Assembly: GCA_039619475.1 (NCBI GenBank)
Contig: CM077115.1
Coordinates: 513,814,815-513,878,814 of the forward strand
From: Icerya purchasi
Taxonomy: Eukaryota > Arthropoda > Insecta > Hemiptera > Monophlebidae
Length of the DNA stretch: 64,000 nucleotides
Reading direction: 5' to 3'
The position numbers and the translations under genes were made by a program. Shown piece by piece: positions 54,430 to 64,000 of this stretch. The notes beneath the pieces are model-generated. The model had not been told where the DNA came from. It saw nothing but the letters and a program-made list of their open reading frames with translations, and made no database searches. Within the stretch, counting starts at the first letter, position 1, and each line of letters begins with the position of its first letter.

Positions 54430-56210
54430 ATCAAATTCATTAATAAATAGTAAAAAGAAAAATATAATTAAATATTTAAAATAAAGCAGGAAAATTAATT
54501 ATCGGCTGAATTACACTTACTAGCTTTTCTATTATTAGGAACAGACTTAAGTCCTTTAGAATTAACCACATTGGAGATTTTGAAATCCAAACCCTTTTTG
54601 CTTATGTCAGTTGTATTACTATTCAATATTGATTGATTTGGTTTCGGACCATTATTAGTTAAGATTGTGCTATTGGTTAATTTGCACGAACTGGGTTATC
54701 TGTCTAACCTCTTTGGGCTAGAACGGATTGTGTAAAACGATACGGTACGTTTAAGTCGAAAATCTAAGATGCGAATTAATTGATTTGAATCGATATATAT
54801 ATCCAGTTTTTCTTACAGGTTTATGTTTAAACAAAGGGCTAATGCGAGATTCGTGCTCTTGATTACTCTGCGAAATAGGCAGAAAATTAATTTCTTCAGA
54901 TAGGATGGAAAAACGGTCTCTTCTAACAGTATTGAAGTAGAGATTTTCTTGTCGATATAGAGGGGGTACTTCTAATGATGTCTCTTAAAAGTTGAGGTTA
55001 TGCGACGTCGTAAGTTCGTTTATTTGAGTTTGTTTTTTTCTTTCTGGACACGAGGTATCCGAGCTCTTGTTGGTTTCTGAAAAGCACACGGAGATTGGTG
55101 ATGTACTAGTACAGGCTTCTTCAGAATGTTCCATTCCTCCGCAACGCAGACACCTGGAATTGCCCTTACACTGTCTAACTATGCGTCCAAATCGGAGACA
55201 TCAGTAACACGCACGCGTACGACACACAAACGGTTCACAAGGAAACCTGACGTTCCATAAAAAAACATGCGATGGTAAGAAATGGCCTTCAAACGAGATC
55301 AGTACGAAAGAACTTGAAATATATATATTTAACTTCGCCTTAACATTAACTCTTCTACTTAATCGCCTGATGTTATTAAATATAAATGGGTAGGAGTCAA
55401 TTATTTCCATAATTTAATCCTCGGAATACTCGATTTCCACTCCCTTGAGGATATCACAAACCGTGAAACCAGAGGCGCCGGAATGTAGGCCTTATACCTC
55501 CCCCAGTAAGAACAAGAAATTAAATTATTGGCGGAATAAGGTGACAACAATTGAATAATCACTCTATTCCGGCCTACTTTCTTACTTTCAGTAATATCCT
55601 TCCATATATTATTCCTTTTTAATATATTTCGGCGATTTTTAACGCGCTAATGGCTAGCCTGTTTGAGTCGAGTTGATAGTATTTTTCAATAAAAACTTTG
55701 AAACCTTTATCACTAAGAATTGGATTTGTATCAGTCGGATAACAATTAGAAAAATAATTACGAGATTCTCTGAGTTGTCCGGTGGAATACTATTAGAAAC
55801 ATCATTATGATAACCACTACAATTGTTATAAACAGCTTCATTGTTTGCCTTATCAAGATTGCTGTTACTATCATTATTGTTATCACAAGATATGGATTCT
55901 TTAGACTTACTTAACGGAGATGTTGCTTTCAGTGTTGTTGTCGTTAACAGCAGTTGTAAAATTACTTACCTCGATGCCCTGCGTACTGTTACCTGTTTCA
56001 CTTAAGTTGATGGGGGGACCTTTCCCTCATCGTCATCGACGTCCATGTACGATGTTAACTGCAACACTGAAGACTTAACAACCGAGTAGAAGGAAGAAAG
56101 AGAAAATAAAGAAAGGAGATTCTACGAATTCGTTGAAATATTTTATCAACTCGAACGCGATAGAACACACTCACTAACGGCCATCGTAAAAACCACTTTC
56201 CGAAAGGGAC
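54430..56210 (-). pseudogene. LINE E ORF1 with zinc knuckles
   Basis: The frame at 55201-55410 has the RRM-like end RRLSRRVNVKAKLN, then FEGHFLPSHVFLWNVRF. Just below it are two CCHC knuckles: CLRFGRIVRQC, in which the usual His is Ile or Arg, and CLRCGGMEHSEEAC, a good C-x2-C-x4-H-x4-C. A downstream segment (54540-55080) is low-complexity with many stops. The N-terminal part (55640-56060) is Asn/Ser/Thr-rich. It precedes ORF2 at 53960, as in ORF1-ORF2 LINEs. The 5' end is near 56200. Inactive. Confidence 0.65.
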
Positions 56211-56639
56211 CATTGCTGATCACGCTTCGCACTGCTAAATGCACACCACAAGCTGCGTTTGATAACAAACGGGATAAAAGAACGTTAATTAAATTTACAG
56301 AAATTACAACTTTACGCGGTGATTTATTTAAAGAATGTCAAATGATACTCTTCAATTGTTGGAAAAGTAATGTGAAATACTTGCAAAAGCAAAGGTCAGC
56401 ATATTAAATAAACGGGCATGAACTTGAAAGCGGGCTCGGAAAGCGGAAAAAATACAGACTGAGATAAAAGAAAATCGGAGAGGCGAAGAAGAAAAATGAA
56501 AAATTTAAATTTACCGCAACCGCACCCGAACAACAAACAGAGATAACTTGAGCCTTCTTATAGAACGTAATACAAATCCAAAAGCAAAATTGATATCCGA
56601 AGATTATGCTGAAGCTTTCGCTAACAATACAATTGATTT
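56211..56639. other. Unassigned sequence
   Basis: A short + frame at 56213-56407 has no domain. A + stretch at 56545-56650 (ERNTNPKAKLISEDYAEAFA) looks like a LINE linker remnant, possibly of the same element as 57550-57690, which would make the Penelope relic between them an insertion. Confidence 0.35.
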
Positions 56640-57545
56640 CATATTATACAAATATAACAAACAAATTTAAGACTAAAATGAAGGCTTACTTAGAAACATT
56701 TTCGGGTATAACCTATCATCAGCTAAGAACACTACTCACTATGTGTGATCAGAAACAAATTCTAAATCACACTGAAGTCAAATAGGAAATAAAAAGGTTT
56801 CAACTTAAAGTCGATGTATCATAATTGTTAGAATAAGATGACCTACAATAAATATCTAAGGATTATATTAAACATTTAAATAATATAAATATAAAATATA
56901 AATATTAAAAGATATTTTAAATTTTATATTATTATTTGGTATCTGGTCGTTTAATATATTTTAATTTTGTGTTTATTTATATAATAATTTTCAGCTATGT
57001 TCATGATGTTACCTTTGTTATATGTAGCTAAGACAGTGACTGTTTTTTCTAATGAATTTGGTGTATTTTTATTTCTTATTAAATGTTCAGCATAAGTGGA
57101 TTATTCTATTTCATTATTTTTAAATGATTTAATATGTTCCTGGTATCTATATTTAATTTTTTTACCTGTTCGACTGATGTATGATTTCTTACAATCATTA
57201 CAGTTTATTTTATATATACCACTATGAAGTATGCATGTTTATGTTGATTAGGATGGTTTGATGTTTTGTTTATTATAATGTCAGTGGTTGTTTGTTTCCT
57301 ACATATGTTGCACTTTAATTTATCATTTGTTTTGATTATTGTGATATTTAAGAAGTTTATTTTACTGTTTTCTTCTTTTTCCATAGTATGTTGTATGTTT
57401 TTATGTATTTTATAATTATATTTTATATTTTAATAGTTTTCTTTAATTTTAATTTTAGATAATAGAATTTATGAGAGTACATCGCTATATCAGGAAAATG
57501 TAATAAAGAATCTTTCAACATCCTGTTTGTTAATTAATAAAATAT
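56640..57545 (-). mobile_element. Old Penelope-like relic with internal deletion
   Basis: The minus strand reads an RT piece at 57225-57400 (TMEKEEN, then INFLNITIIKTNDKLKCNI and a HKHAYFM end). It is then cut directly to the GIY-YIG region (57215-56935: SGIYKINCNDCKKSYIS, STYAEHLIRNKNTPNSLEKT, NIAENYYINKHK). The parts between are deleted. The ends resemble the younger element at 44964, including CAAACAGGATG at its 5' side (about 57512-57524 on the + strand as the reverse complement). Stops and substitutions show age. Confidence 0.8.
56688..56733 (-). ncRNA. Hammerhead-like motif in the old Penelope relic
   Basis: Minus strand: CTGATGA, hairpin AGGT-TAT-ACCC, GAAA, and stem I CTTAG/CTAAG. 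Compared with 49259-49295, stem I has changed on both strands (GTTAG/CTAAA to CTTAG/CTAAG, gaining a pair) and the inner pair of stem II changed from T-G to T-A. Confidence 0.55.
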
Positions 57546-57549
57546 AGAA

Positions 57550-57690
57550 CTATTTCCAGCAGTAAGAAGAAGCAGGAAGCTGAATCGATACCTTCCGTTA
57601 AATACAATTAATAAGAGATTACATTTCAAATTAAAAGAGGAAATTAGGAAGTACCAGGATAACTCATTTCAAAATTATTTAAATTTTACA
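57550..57690 (+). pseudogene. Jockey-like LINE linker fragment
   Basis: The + strand reads RSRKLNRYLPLNTINKRLHF, then KEEIRKYQDNSFQNYL, similar to the helical linker between endonuclease and RT in Jockey elements. It is very short; support is moderate at best. Confidence 0.4.
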
Positions 57691-57999
57691 TTTTAAATAT
57701 CGTTTTTATATATTATATAATTTATTAAGTGCGTTATTTTCAATGAGCAAATATTTATGGGAGAGGCTGATTATTGTTAATATGATTTTTGCAGAGCTAT
57801 CTCAGGAAAAAAAGCATGAGACACTACTGGTATGTATGTATGCGAATATTTTTATAATGAACACACTTCTTGTAGACAGCTTATTTTGTTTTGTCATTTT
57901 AAAAATTTGCGAGAACATCCCTCCTTTTAAGTTGCACTGCTTTTACTTGATTACATTTATTTATTTATTAAAAAATCCATTTTTTCGATAACATTTTAG

Positions 58000-58172
58000 G
58001 TTCAATGAAACATTAATAACGAATGCTGTAGAACGCACAAATATTTTAACCGGCGCTACAACAGTCAATCCCACAAATGTGATATTTGTTCAACACGACA
58101 GGGATCCTTGGTACACTTTAGGAATGTTACCACCAGATGATGATAAAAATTATTACGTTTTCTTGTTGAAAG
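58000..58172 (+). CDS. S28 serine carboxypeptidase, exon E (catalytic Asp)
   Basis: Acceptor ACATTTTAG, donor GTATAA. Encodes FNETLITNAVERTNILTGAT, then NPTNVIFVQHDRDPWYTLGM and DDDKNYYVFLLK. S28 relatives have TN-x-x-x-GG, TN-VVF-x-x-G-x-x-DPW-x-x-LG at this place. The Asp of DPW is the catalytic Asp. HDR stands where GEL or GNL is usual. Ends in phase 1, completed to Gly by exon F. The + frame starting upstream (57743-57991) is intronic. Confidence 0.92.
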
Positions 58173-59393
58173 GTATAATGTTTTTCTCGAATTAGGTTTA
58201 ATTTTATTACTGAATAACTTGAAAAACTTTTTTAACTTAGATAATTTGCAATTTAGATGAACACTACTATGAACATTTGTGAGTGGGATAAAATAAAAAT
58301 TTTCTTAGCCCTCAAAGTATTTTCAATCTTTTTTAAATTTCAGCTGCACTGTCCCGCTGTATTCATTTTTTTGCTATTTCTTGACAACGTGCTTAAAGAA
58401 AATTTTGACGGGGGTTTTGTAGACTTTGTATATCCGTTGAGAATTTTTCACCATACAGCTCATTTTTTTGAGAGGGGGGAAATGATAAAAACCATACAGT
58501 GCAAGGTGATGGTGTACGTTGGATGCAAAATGACTCTGATTCCTGCGGCTTTGCTGATTTGCAGTCTTTACAAAATTATTTACGCTAATAAAAAGTTCAC
58601 TTCTTGCTAAATAGTCTGCTCGACATTCTCCTCATTCATCTTTTTAATGGCTTTCATAGGAGATCACCTGTGACGAATACTCTTGTAATGTTGTTCTTTT
58701 AGCAGCAAGTCTGTTTTCAAATATGAAACAGCAGAAAGCGGCCATATGACGACACACTTCAATAAAACTGGCACTGTTCGGATGGGTTGATTTTCATAAT
58801 TATAGAATTAAATAGACTACAACCCTACTTCGGTTTATGCTCATAGTGCATTGTTTGAAAGCTAATGACAGTGGTCTTTGGCAAGCTGCTGTCGGTACAA
58901 TGAAAAAAAAAAAAAAACAAAAAAAAAACGATCAATTGATGTAAAATTTTGAAGCCATTTCCAGCAATGTCATTGAACTTTCGGTCAACTATGATCCGGG
59001 AAAACGAAATGTAAGAAGTATTTTAAGAACAAGGTTGGCTATTTATACACTATCTCATTTGAAAATGGAGATAAGATATCGTAAATAAGCTAGCTGTAGG
59101 CGGCATTAGAGGATGCATTCCTTGTTTGGTTAAACATCTTCTGTTTAATGTTATGTACAAGCAAGAGTAAAAAATGTCTTATCACGTGAATATTTGGTTG
59201 ATAATAGGGTACCACAATGCAGCGATCTAAGCGTTGTATACTTTCTAGTATCAGTAAATGATATAACAACATACATTTTTGCGCCTATACGTTACAGAAC
59301 ATTTGCAATTGATATTTTAATATTCTCAAATTTAGTCTCGCATAAATAACTTATTAAAGTGAAATTAATCTGCTGAAATAAAATTTTCTGCGT
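58173..59393. other. S28 intron 5, first part; no firm gene
   Basis: The longest + frame (58257-58610, 117 codons) is Ile/Phe/Leu-rich without a domain. The opposite strand reads TKSTKPPSKFSLSTLSRNSK and may be a decayed transposon, but I cannot name it. An A-run lies at 58903-58928. Confidence 0.45.
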
Positions 59394-59702
59394 GAAAAAT
59401 AACACGCGCAGGGATTTTAGCAGGAAAATAATCTACTACAATTATTAATCTATACAAGGAAAATACTAAACTAAATTTTTCACTATTCATCTAAAACAAT
59501 GGAAATTAAAATATGCGTCAGCACTAAACATAGATTAGACTTTTTGTTATAAATAACTTTTAATATGTTTAGTGCTGACGCATATTTTAATTTCCATTGT
59601 TTTAGATGAATAGTGAAAAATTTAGTTTAGTATTTTCCTTGTATAGATTAATAATTGTAGTAGATTATTTTCCTGCTAAAATCCCTGCGCGTGTTATTTT
59701 TC
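59394..59702. repeat. Perfect long hairpin: 139-bp arms, 31-bp loop
   Basis: 59394-59532 and 59564-59702 are exact reverse complements base for base, with spacer 59533-59563. There is no protein. In the pre-mRNA of the S28 gene this would fold into a 139-bp double strand. Confidence 0.95.
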
Positions 59703-61198
59703 ATATCATAACATTGGACCATATCATATATACCAGCATCTCAACATCAGATACTGTTGCTGATCTAACACATAACTCGGTTTTTTGTATGTAATCCTGA
59801 TAATATTCCTAATCAGCCTATGCAAAAATTTATACAGCATATCGGGTGAAACACAACTTTGTGACTGATGGAAAATGTGAACGTGTAAACTTACAAAGTG
59901 TTAACCAATTTATTCAAAAATACATCTTGTTCAACTTACACCTTATACGAGAAGTAATATTATAAATCGTTTTTTAACGATTTTAAATTCCTGTATCCAT
60001 ACATTTTCATTTCGAATACATTAAGCAAAAAACACATACTACCAGTACGTAATCTCAAAACTGGTAAATATTTGAAAACCTGAAAAAGATTTTAACAAAT
60101 TTCAAAAATTGCAACATTTATTATGCGGATGGGACCGCAGCAGATTTTTTTTATACATAACTACTAATTGCTATAGTTTCTTTTGCTCATCTCCGCTGAA
60201 TTAATAACATTATCTGTTATCCGGAAGAAATAATTGAAAACAATACGCTGAAAAACTCATCATCTTCCGGAATTCTCAACCTGTAGGTTCGATTTTTGAA
60301 AATCCCGTAGTAGTGTGTACATCTAAAACTCTGAAAAATATCTATGCGGGAGAGTATTGTTTATCTTGATCCCAGCACCGTTGGATACTCCAGAGCATAA
60401 AGAGATTTATAGATTGAAAAAAACTTCCTCATCGAACTGCCCTTATGTTATTGGTGAAGATGCTAAAAATATAGAATAAAAGCATCGTCTTCCAAAAAGT
60501 AAACATAGAAAGAACTAATCCCGAAATAAGATCAGCAGTAACAGCAGAACAAAGGATGTTTCTATGAATAGATCGTTGATTGACTCTGCACGTTCTACCC
60601 AGGAAGATTTACTGTAAAAAGCGGCCTTACTTATATGCGGTTTACGTGACAATTGACAATACAAAATCGACCTAAAAGATGTAAAGCAGCGCTCCACATT
60701 TCTCCACAACAAAGACATAATCCGATTTTTCAAGTCACCCGGGCTGTTTTTGAAAATACACTAAAATGAATTTAATACAGGAGATGGCTTTGCAGGCAAT
60801 GAAGATTTAAAATATGTATATATGTATATTACATTTTTCATTTATTATTTTGAGAAAATTTTTAAACGTTCTACTGATTTTTCCTGATAATTCGTAAGTC
60901 TTTAGTGTTGAAATTCCTTATCTTTTATAGCTTTCTTAATTTTCAGAAATTAAAATTTAAAGTATAAAAATTAAGCAGAGAAATCGGAAAATTTTGTTCG
61001 AATATCACCTGATTCGCAGATATAATTAAACAATAGTTTACTCCGTATTAATTTGACGAAAAATGAATTATCGTTTGAAATAATACTTCGTCGCTGAAAA
61101 TGTAAATATGATGTTTTCATGGCGTTTTTCGATATTTATTTAATGTGGACAATAATAATTTGTTGTTACGAAATATTTATCGCAAACAATATTTGTAG
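59703..61198. other. S28 intron 5, second part; nothing recognised
   Basis: AT-rich, no frame of note. A 72-codon minus frame at 60515-60733 has no domain. Acceptor of exon F at 61190-61198 (TATTTGTAG). Confidence 0.5.
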
Positions 61199-61314
61199 GT
61201 ACTGCTCATTGTGCGGATATGGTACCTTCATCATCTGATGATGATCCACAGTTGGTAGATGTGAGGGAAAAAATTGCCTCGATAATAGCCAGCTGGCTGA
61301 GTGCGGAGAGTTAA
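61199..61314 (+). CDS. S28 serine carboxypeptidase, last exon F (catalytic His, stop)
   Basis: Encodes GTAHCADMVPSSSDDDPQLV, then DVREKIASIIASWLSAES and TAA at 61312-61314. GTAHC-x-x-M is the hallmark of the S28 catalytic His, and the final helix with I-x-x-WL closes the family domain. The C-terminus has the usual length, so the gene is not truncated at this end. Confidence 0.93.
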
Positions 61315-61330
61315 CACGGAAGCCGATAAA

Positions 61331-61336
61331 ATTAAA
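61331..61336 (+). promoter_or_regulatory. Candidate poly(A) signal ATTAAA of the S28 gene
   Basis: ATTAAA, the commonest variant signal, lies 17 bp after the stop. A canonical AATAAA was not seen close by, so the true 3' end is uncertain. Confidence 0.35.
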
Positions 61337-61699
61337 TAATCTGGCTAAATACAGCCGACGTTTGGTTGAACACGACGATTCTTAAAACCGTTTTTATGTT
61401 AAATATTTCACTATCCCTTACACAGAGAAATACAGAGAAATACTATATAAATATAGTCACTTATTTATTTTCGCACTATCACAGCTTAATAATATAAAAA
61501 ATATTTCCTACATTAGCAACTGCGAAATAATCTTAAATATGGAATTTGTAAAACTGTCTTACTCTTTGTGTGTATTATGTACGTTATTAAATCATTTGGA
61601 AAGCATTCAAAGTCAAGAAATTCTCTCGCAATAACGCTACTGCCATTTTAAATCTAAAATATTCGTGAGTTTAGATGCATTTAATTGTATATCTTCGTT

Positions 61700-62640
61700 A
61701 CGTTTATAGTGTGAAGAACATTAGTAATTGATGTGCAGAAACACTGTACAAAATTTCAAAAGAATCGGTGCATTAGTTATCGAGTTACAGTGTCCACCGA
61801 CTTTAAAAATGTCAAGTGCGAGAAAAAAGCTTTAAAGTTTTGTGTACAAAAAAATTTGACTTAAACATCGGTACGCGAGTGTTTCTTCTAATATACTTAT
61901 TCAGAGTCATCGATGCTCTAAGCCTATAAAGCTCACAGCTTTCAGCTGTAAAATCTAAGACAGCTTTTTGCTCTTGTCAACGTAGAATTCTGCCTTCTTT
62001 ACTTTCAAGTGCAGCTTGTTGCTCCACTCTGTTTATGCTCGTTCAATCTACCATGCCTGTCCATTCATGAGAACTTGACCCTGTACTGATGTTTATCTCT
62101 TGCATAAATGAGAGCAAAGCAAAACAGCCCTCATTCAACATACATGAAGCCACAAGAGCTGTGATTTCAACAACAGTTGAGATACCACTCAGTGATTTTG
62201 GGGTAATTTTCCAAATGAGTTGATTCAAACTCTCACTGTTGTTTTGAGTGAATCCTCCAAGATATCGCTGCAGAAGTGCCCCCTTACTCAAGTCTTCATA
62301 TATCGGTTTAATTTCTTCAGAAACGTCACTTGGAAGTGCAGTGTAACTGTGTTTGAATTACTTCAGGACATTTGCAGCTGCAGCTTTCTGCCATTCATAC
62401 CACGAGTCTTGGCCGCTCGGGCATTTGTCGTGCTGCGGTTTCTCGTCCATCGAACAATAATGGTAGTAAGTAGCCCAAATGGCACAAAAGTATTCAATTT
62501 TATTTTTTTTTGGACGATGTACTTTTTGCTTCGCCATCGTCTGTCTTTCGTTTCTGTGAAGGTATTACTTTTTTTGATTGATCTGATCTGGAACTGGTAC
62601 TCTTGCGATCTTCTCTGCTAATTTTCTTCGGCATTTTACT
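61700..62640 (-). pseudogene. Mutator-like transposase domain fragment
   Basis: The minus strand from about 62640 reads KCRRKLAEKIARV, a frame break, then FCAIWATYYHYCSMDEKPQH, KCPSGQDSWYEWQKAAAA and VSEEIKPIYEDLSK. The clean frame 62043-62291 follows (LLQRYLGGFTQNNSESLNQL to PKSLSGISTVVEIT), then INRVEQQAALESKEGRILRR down to about 61840. The H-x-x-CP-G-x-SW-x-x-WQ, then G-TQN-NES-N-x-x-W-x-x-PK and VEI order is that of the Mutator-like transposase domain common in arthropod genomes. The sequence after it (61700-61840) is probably its 3' UTR. The N-terminal catalytic part is absent; inactive. Different family from the SWIM MULE at 28546. Confidence 0.75.
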
Positions 62641-63131
62641 AATAATAAATAAACAATCACAGCGAAACTAGAAAATACGAAGTTCAAAAGAGCACGAAAC
62701 AGCTTCCAGGTAGCCGCGTTACGTAGCTGCCCGGTAGGTGTTCAAACCCGGAGCGGAGCACCGCTCACTCAAAACTCTATAGGTCCGTTAGTTTTGTTGC
62801 GATCGATTTCAAATTTTTACACAATAATCTTGAAATATTGTACATTCATATAAGAAAATAAAAAAAAATTGCAAAAAAAAAGTTTAAAAACTTTACCCCC
62901 CCCCCTTAAGTTAACAAGAAATAAATGAAATGAAACAAAAAATGACAGAAAAATGAAAAATTGAAGACAAGAATAAAGAGAAAAATGTTGTTGAGAAATA
63001 TTTATTACAAAAAGGTAATTAACGTTGATGGTAAACTTTAAGTTAACAAACTATGCAGTGACCGAGTGCCTGTTTTTTTTGTCAAAATAAAGGTAATGAA
63101 AGTAAATAAAACAGAATTGATGCTTTTGATA
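62641..63131. other. Unassigned; probably the flank of the Mutator-like element
   Basis: A mixed-composition stretch at 62650-62790 is followed by AT-rich sequence with a C-run at 62896-62906. No protein. Confidence 0.35.
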
Positions 63132-64000
63132 TATAAATTAATTTTTTTTTTCTTTTTTTTTTTTTTTGTAGGCGCGCCTGCAGCATTAAACCAACAATAG
63201 GAAAAGCTAAGCTAAAGAACTAAGTAGCTAGTCAGCAGTGCAGGCCCCACAGAAGATGAAGGAAAGGAAAGGATAATGGAAGAGTTATAGGGAGTAGGGA
63301 GATCTAATGACAAGAGCTGACTGTATAAAAGGGAGCGTCCATTACGAAGAGCAGGACACTCGAAGAAAATGTGATCAGCATCACATATACGAGAAGGATC
63401 ACCATTGTTAAGAGAACAATAAGGAGAAAGCGGCAGAGTAAATTAAAAGCGTGAGGAGGGGAGGAGAGAATGATTGATCTGGAGACGAATTAGGTAGATA
63501 ATAGAAGAGCGACGACCGAAAGGAATAAAATGGAACCAAGACAGCGAACGAGGAATAAAACAGTAGTGCGAAGGATAATTAGAAAATAGGGAGGGGTAAA
63601 TATCCCGCCAAATTCTGGCGTGATTGGAAGTGGATAAGGAAAGGATATCTGAAGAAGGGAAATGGTTGAGGAATGAAATGGGCTGCGTCATTGTCGTCAA
63701 TTCCAGAATAACTGGGGACCCATAAAGAATCAATAAAATTAGAGCGCGATGACTGCAGAGTGGAGGTAAGAGAACGAATTGAGAGAATAATACTATCAGA
63801 GGAATGTGAAGGAGCGGAGGATAGGGCTTGAAGGACGCCTTTAGAGTGCGAAGTAATGAGGAATTAGGAAAGATCATTTAAAGAGGAAATAAAAGAGTTG
63901 GCTTGAAGGATGGCGATAGACTCGGTAGAAAAAATAGTGCAGAAGGAAGGAAGCCGGAAGGACTCAGAATGCCGAAGCGACGGAGCAGTAAACGCACCAC
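63132..64000 (-). pseudogene. LINE A fragment, 3' end, running off the window
   Basis: The T-run at 63140-63168 is the A tail, followed by GTAGGCGCGCCTGC (UTR, compare GGCGCGCCCAG at 37921). The minus frame 63443-63877 and broken frames around it read an RNase H end and the C-terminus: SDILSLSTSNHARIWRDIYP, WFHFIPFGRRSSIIYLIRLQ, INHSLLPSSRF, and the zinc region with CDADH at about 63370. Asp in the RNase H region is no longer in frame. It continues beyond 64000. Confidence 0.85.

Larger units (their letters stand above)
18018..61314 (+). other. Host gene span: S28-family serine carboxypeptidase, 3' six exons
   Basis: Six exons (18018-18153, 21099-21276, 40036-40162, 42919-43051, 58000-58172, 61199-61314) join with perfectly matching phases into about 287 residues. 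These cover the C-terminal 55-60% of a peptidase family S28 enzyme (Pro-X carboxypeptidase / thymus-specific serine protease / K12H4.7-like). Such enzymes are secreted or lysosomal serine peptidases that cut next to proline. Family landmarks in order: HFKLCD, a DISNLF helix, a CTEFGMFQTS block, the DPW of the catalytic Asp, and GTAHCADM with the catalytic His. The stop is at 61312. The exons with the signal peptide and the nucleophile Ser (a GGSYPG-like motif) were not found. Introns are 2945, 18759, 2756, 14948 and 3026 bp, and four of the five contain recognised transposon sequence; intron 5 has only a perfect hairpin. No in-frame stop or splice-site loss was seen, so the gene is probably functional. 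Confidence 0.88.

Noticed and set aside
58257..58610. 117-residue plus-strand ORF between S28 exons E and F, possibly a membrane protein
   Set aside because: It is rich in Phe/Ile/Leu by base composition, has no domain, and lies in an intron; the opposite strand looks more like a decayed transposon.
1..64000. tRNA or rRNA genes
   Set aside because: No cloverleaf with a GGTTCRA-type T loop and matching acceptor stem, and no rRNA-like conserved block, was noticed by eye; a dedicated scan was not possible.

Overview
This is an AT-rich eukaryotic window, almost certainly from an insect. A hymenopteran (ant or wasp) is my best guess; I infer this from the mix of transposon families and base composition, and no marker proves it. 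Little of it is host coding sequence. The backbone is one host gene on the + strand: a peptidase family S28 serine carboxypeptidase, of the lysosomal Pro-X carboxypeptidase / thymus-specific serine protease group. I found six C-terminal exons at 18018-18153, 21099-21276, 40036-40162, 42919-43051, 58000-58172 and 61199-61314. Their splice phases all agree and the gene ends in a stop codon. The exons carrying the N-terminus and the nucleophile serine were not found. They probably lie upstream, beyond the window or unrecognised within it. Introns 2 (18.8 kb) and 4 (14.9 kb) are swollen with transposons.

Layout: 1-2255 shows nothing clear. 2256-3275 (-) is an intact single-exon orphan ORF of 339 residues. 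3535-6850 is a satellite-like block in which 177-bp and 613-bp tandem units lie between two diverged copies of one sequence; the 613-bp units carry a hAT-type MITE. 6940-8665 is an old LINE. 9195-10050 is a foldback element. 12138-17700 (-) is a nearly complete I-like LINE (ORF1, endonuclease, RT, RNase H).

24.3-39.6 kb, inside S28 intron 2, is a nest of elements. A minus-strand LINE (LINE B) was entered by an I-like LINE, and that LINE was later entered by a complete MULE DNA transposon (28546-33382). The MULE has about 52-bp TIRs, a 9-bp target duplication and a transposase that I can resolve into three phase-consistent exons. A third LINE (LINE A, 34540-37956, +) sits in the ORF1 of LINE B.

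40.2-42.5 kb is a Jockey-type LINE. In intron 4 another minus-strand LINE (LINE D, 44431-51145) holds a young Penelope-like element (44964-49391). This element is a near-perfect palindrome with two 1678-bp arms, a 12-bp target duplication, a 37-bp tail on one side only, and hammerhead-ribozyme-like motifs. A hAT element, a LINE with ORF1 (52.4-56.2 kb) and an old Penelope relic follow. Intron 5 contains a perfect 139-bp-arm hairpin. The window ends with a Mutator-like transposase fragment and another LINE A copy.

Nearly all LINE reading frames are broken. The S28 gene, the MULE transposase, the orphan ORF and the Penelope ORFs (RT and GIY-YIG in different frames) look intact. Boundaries given for old elements are approximate.
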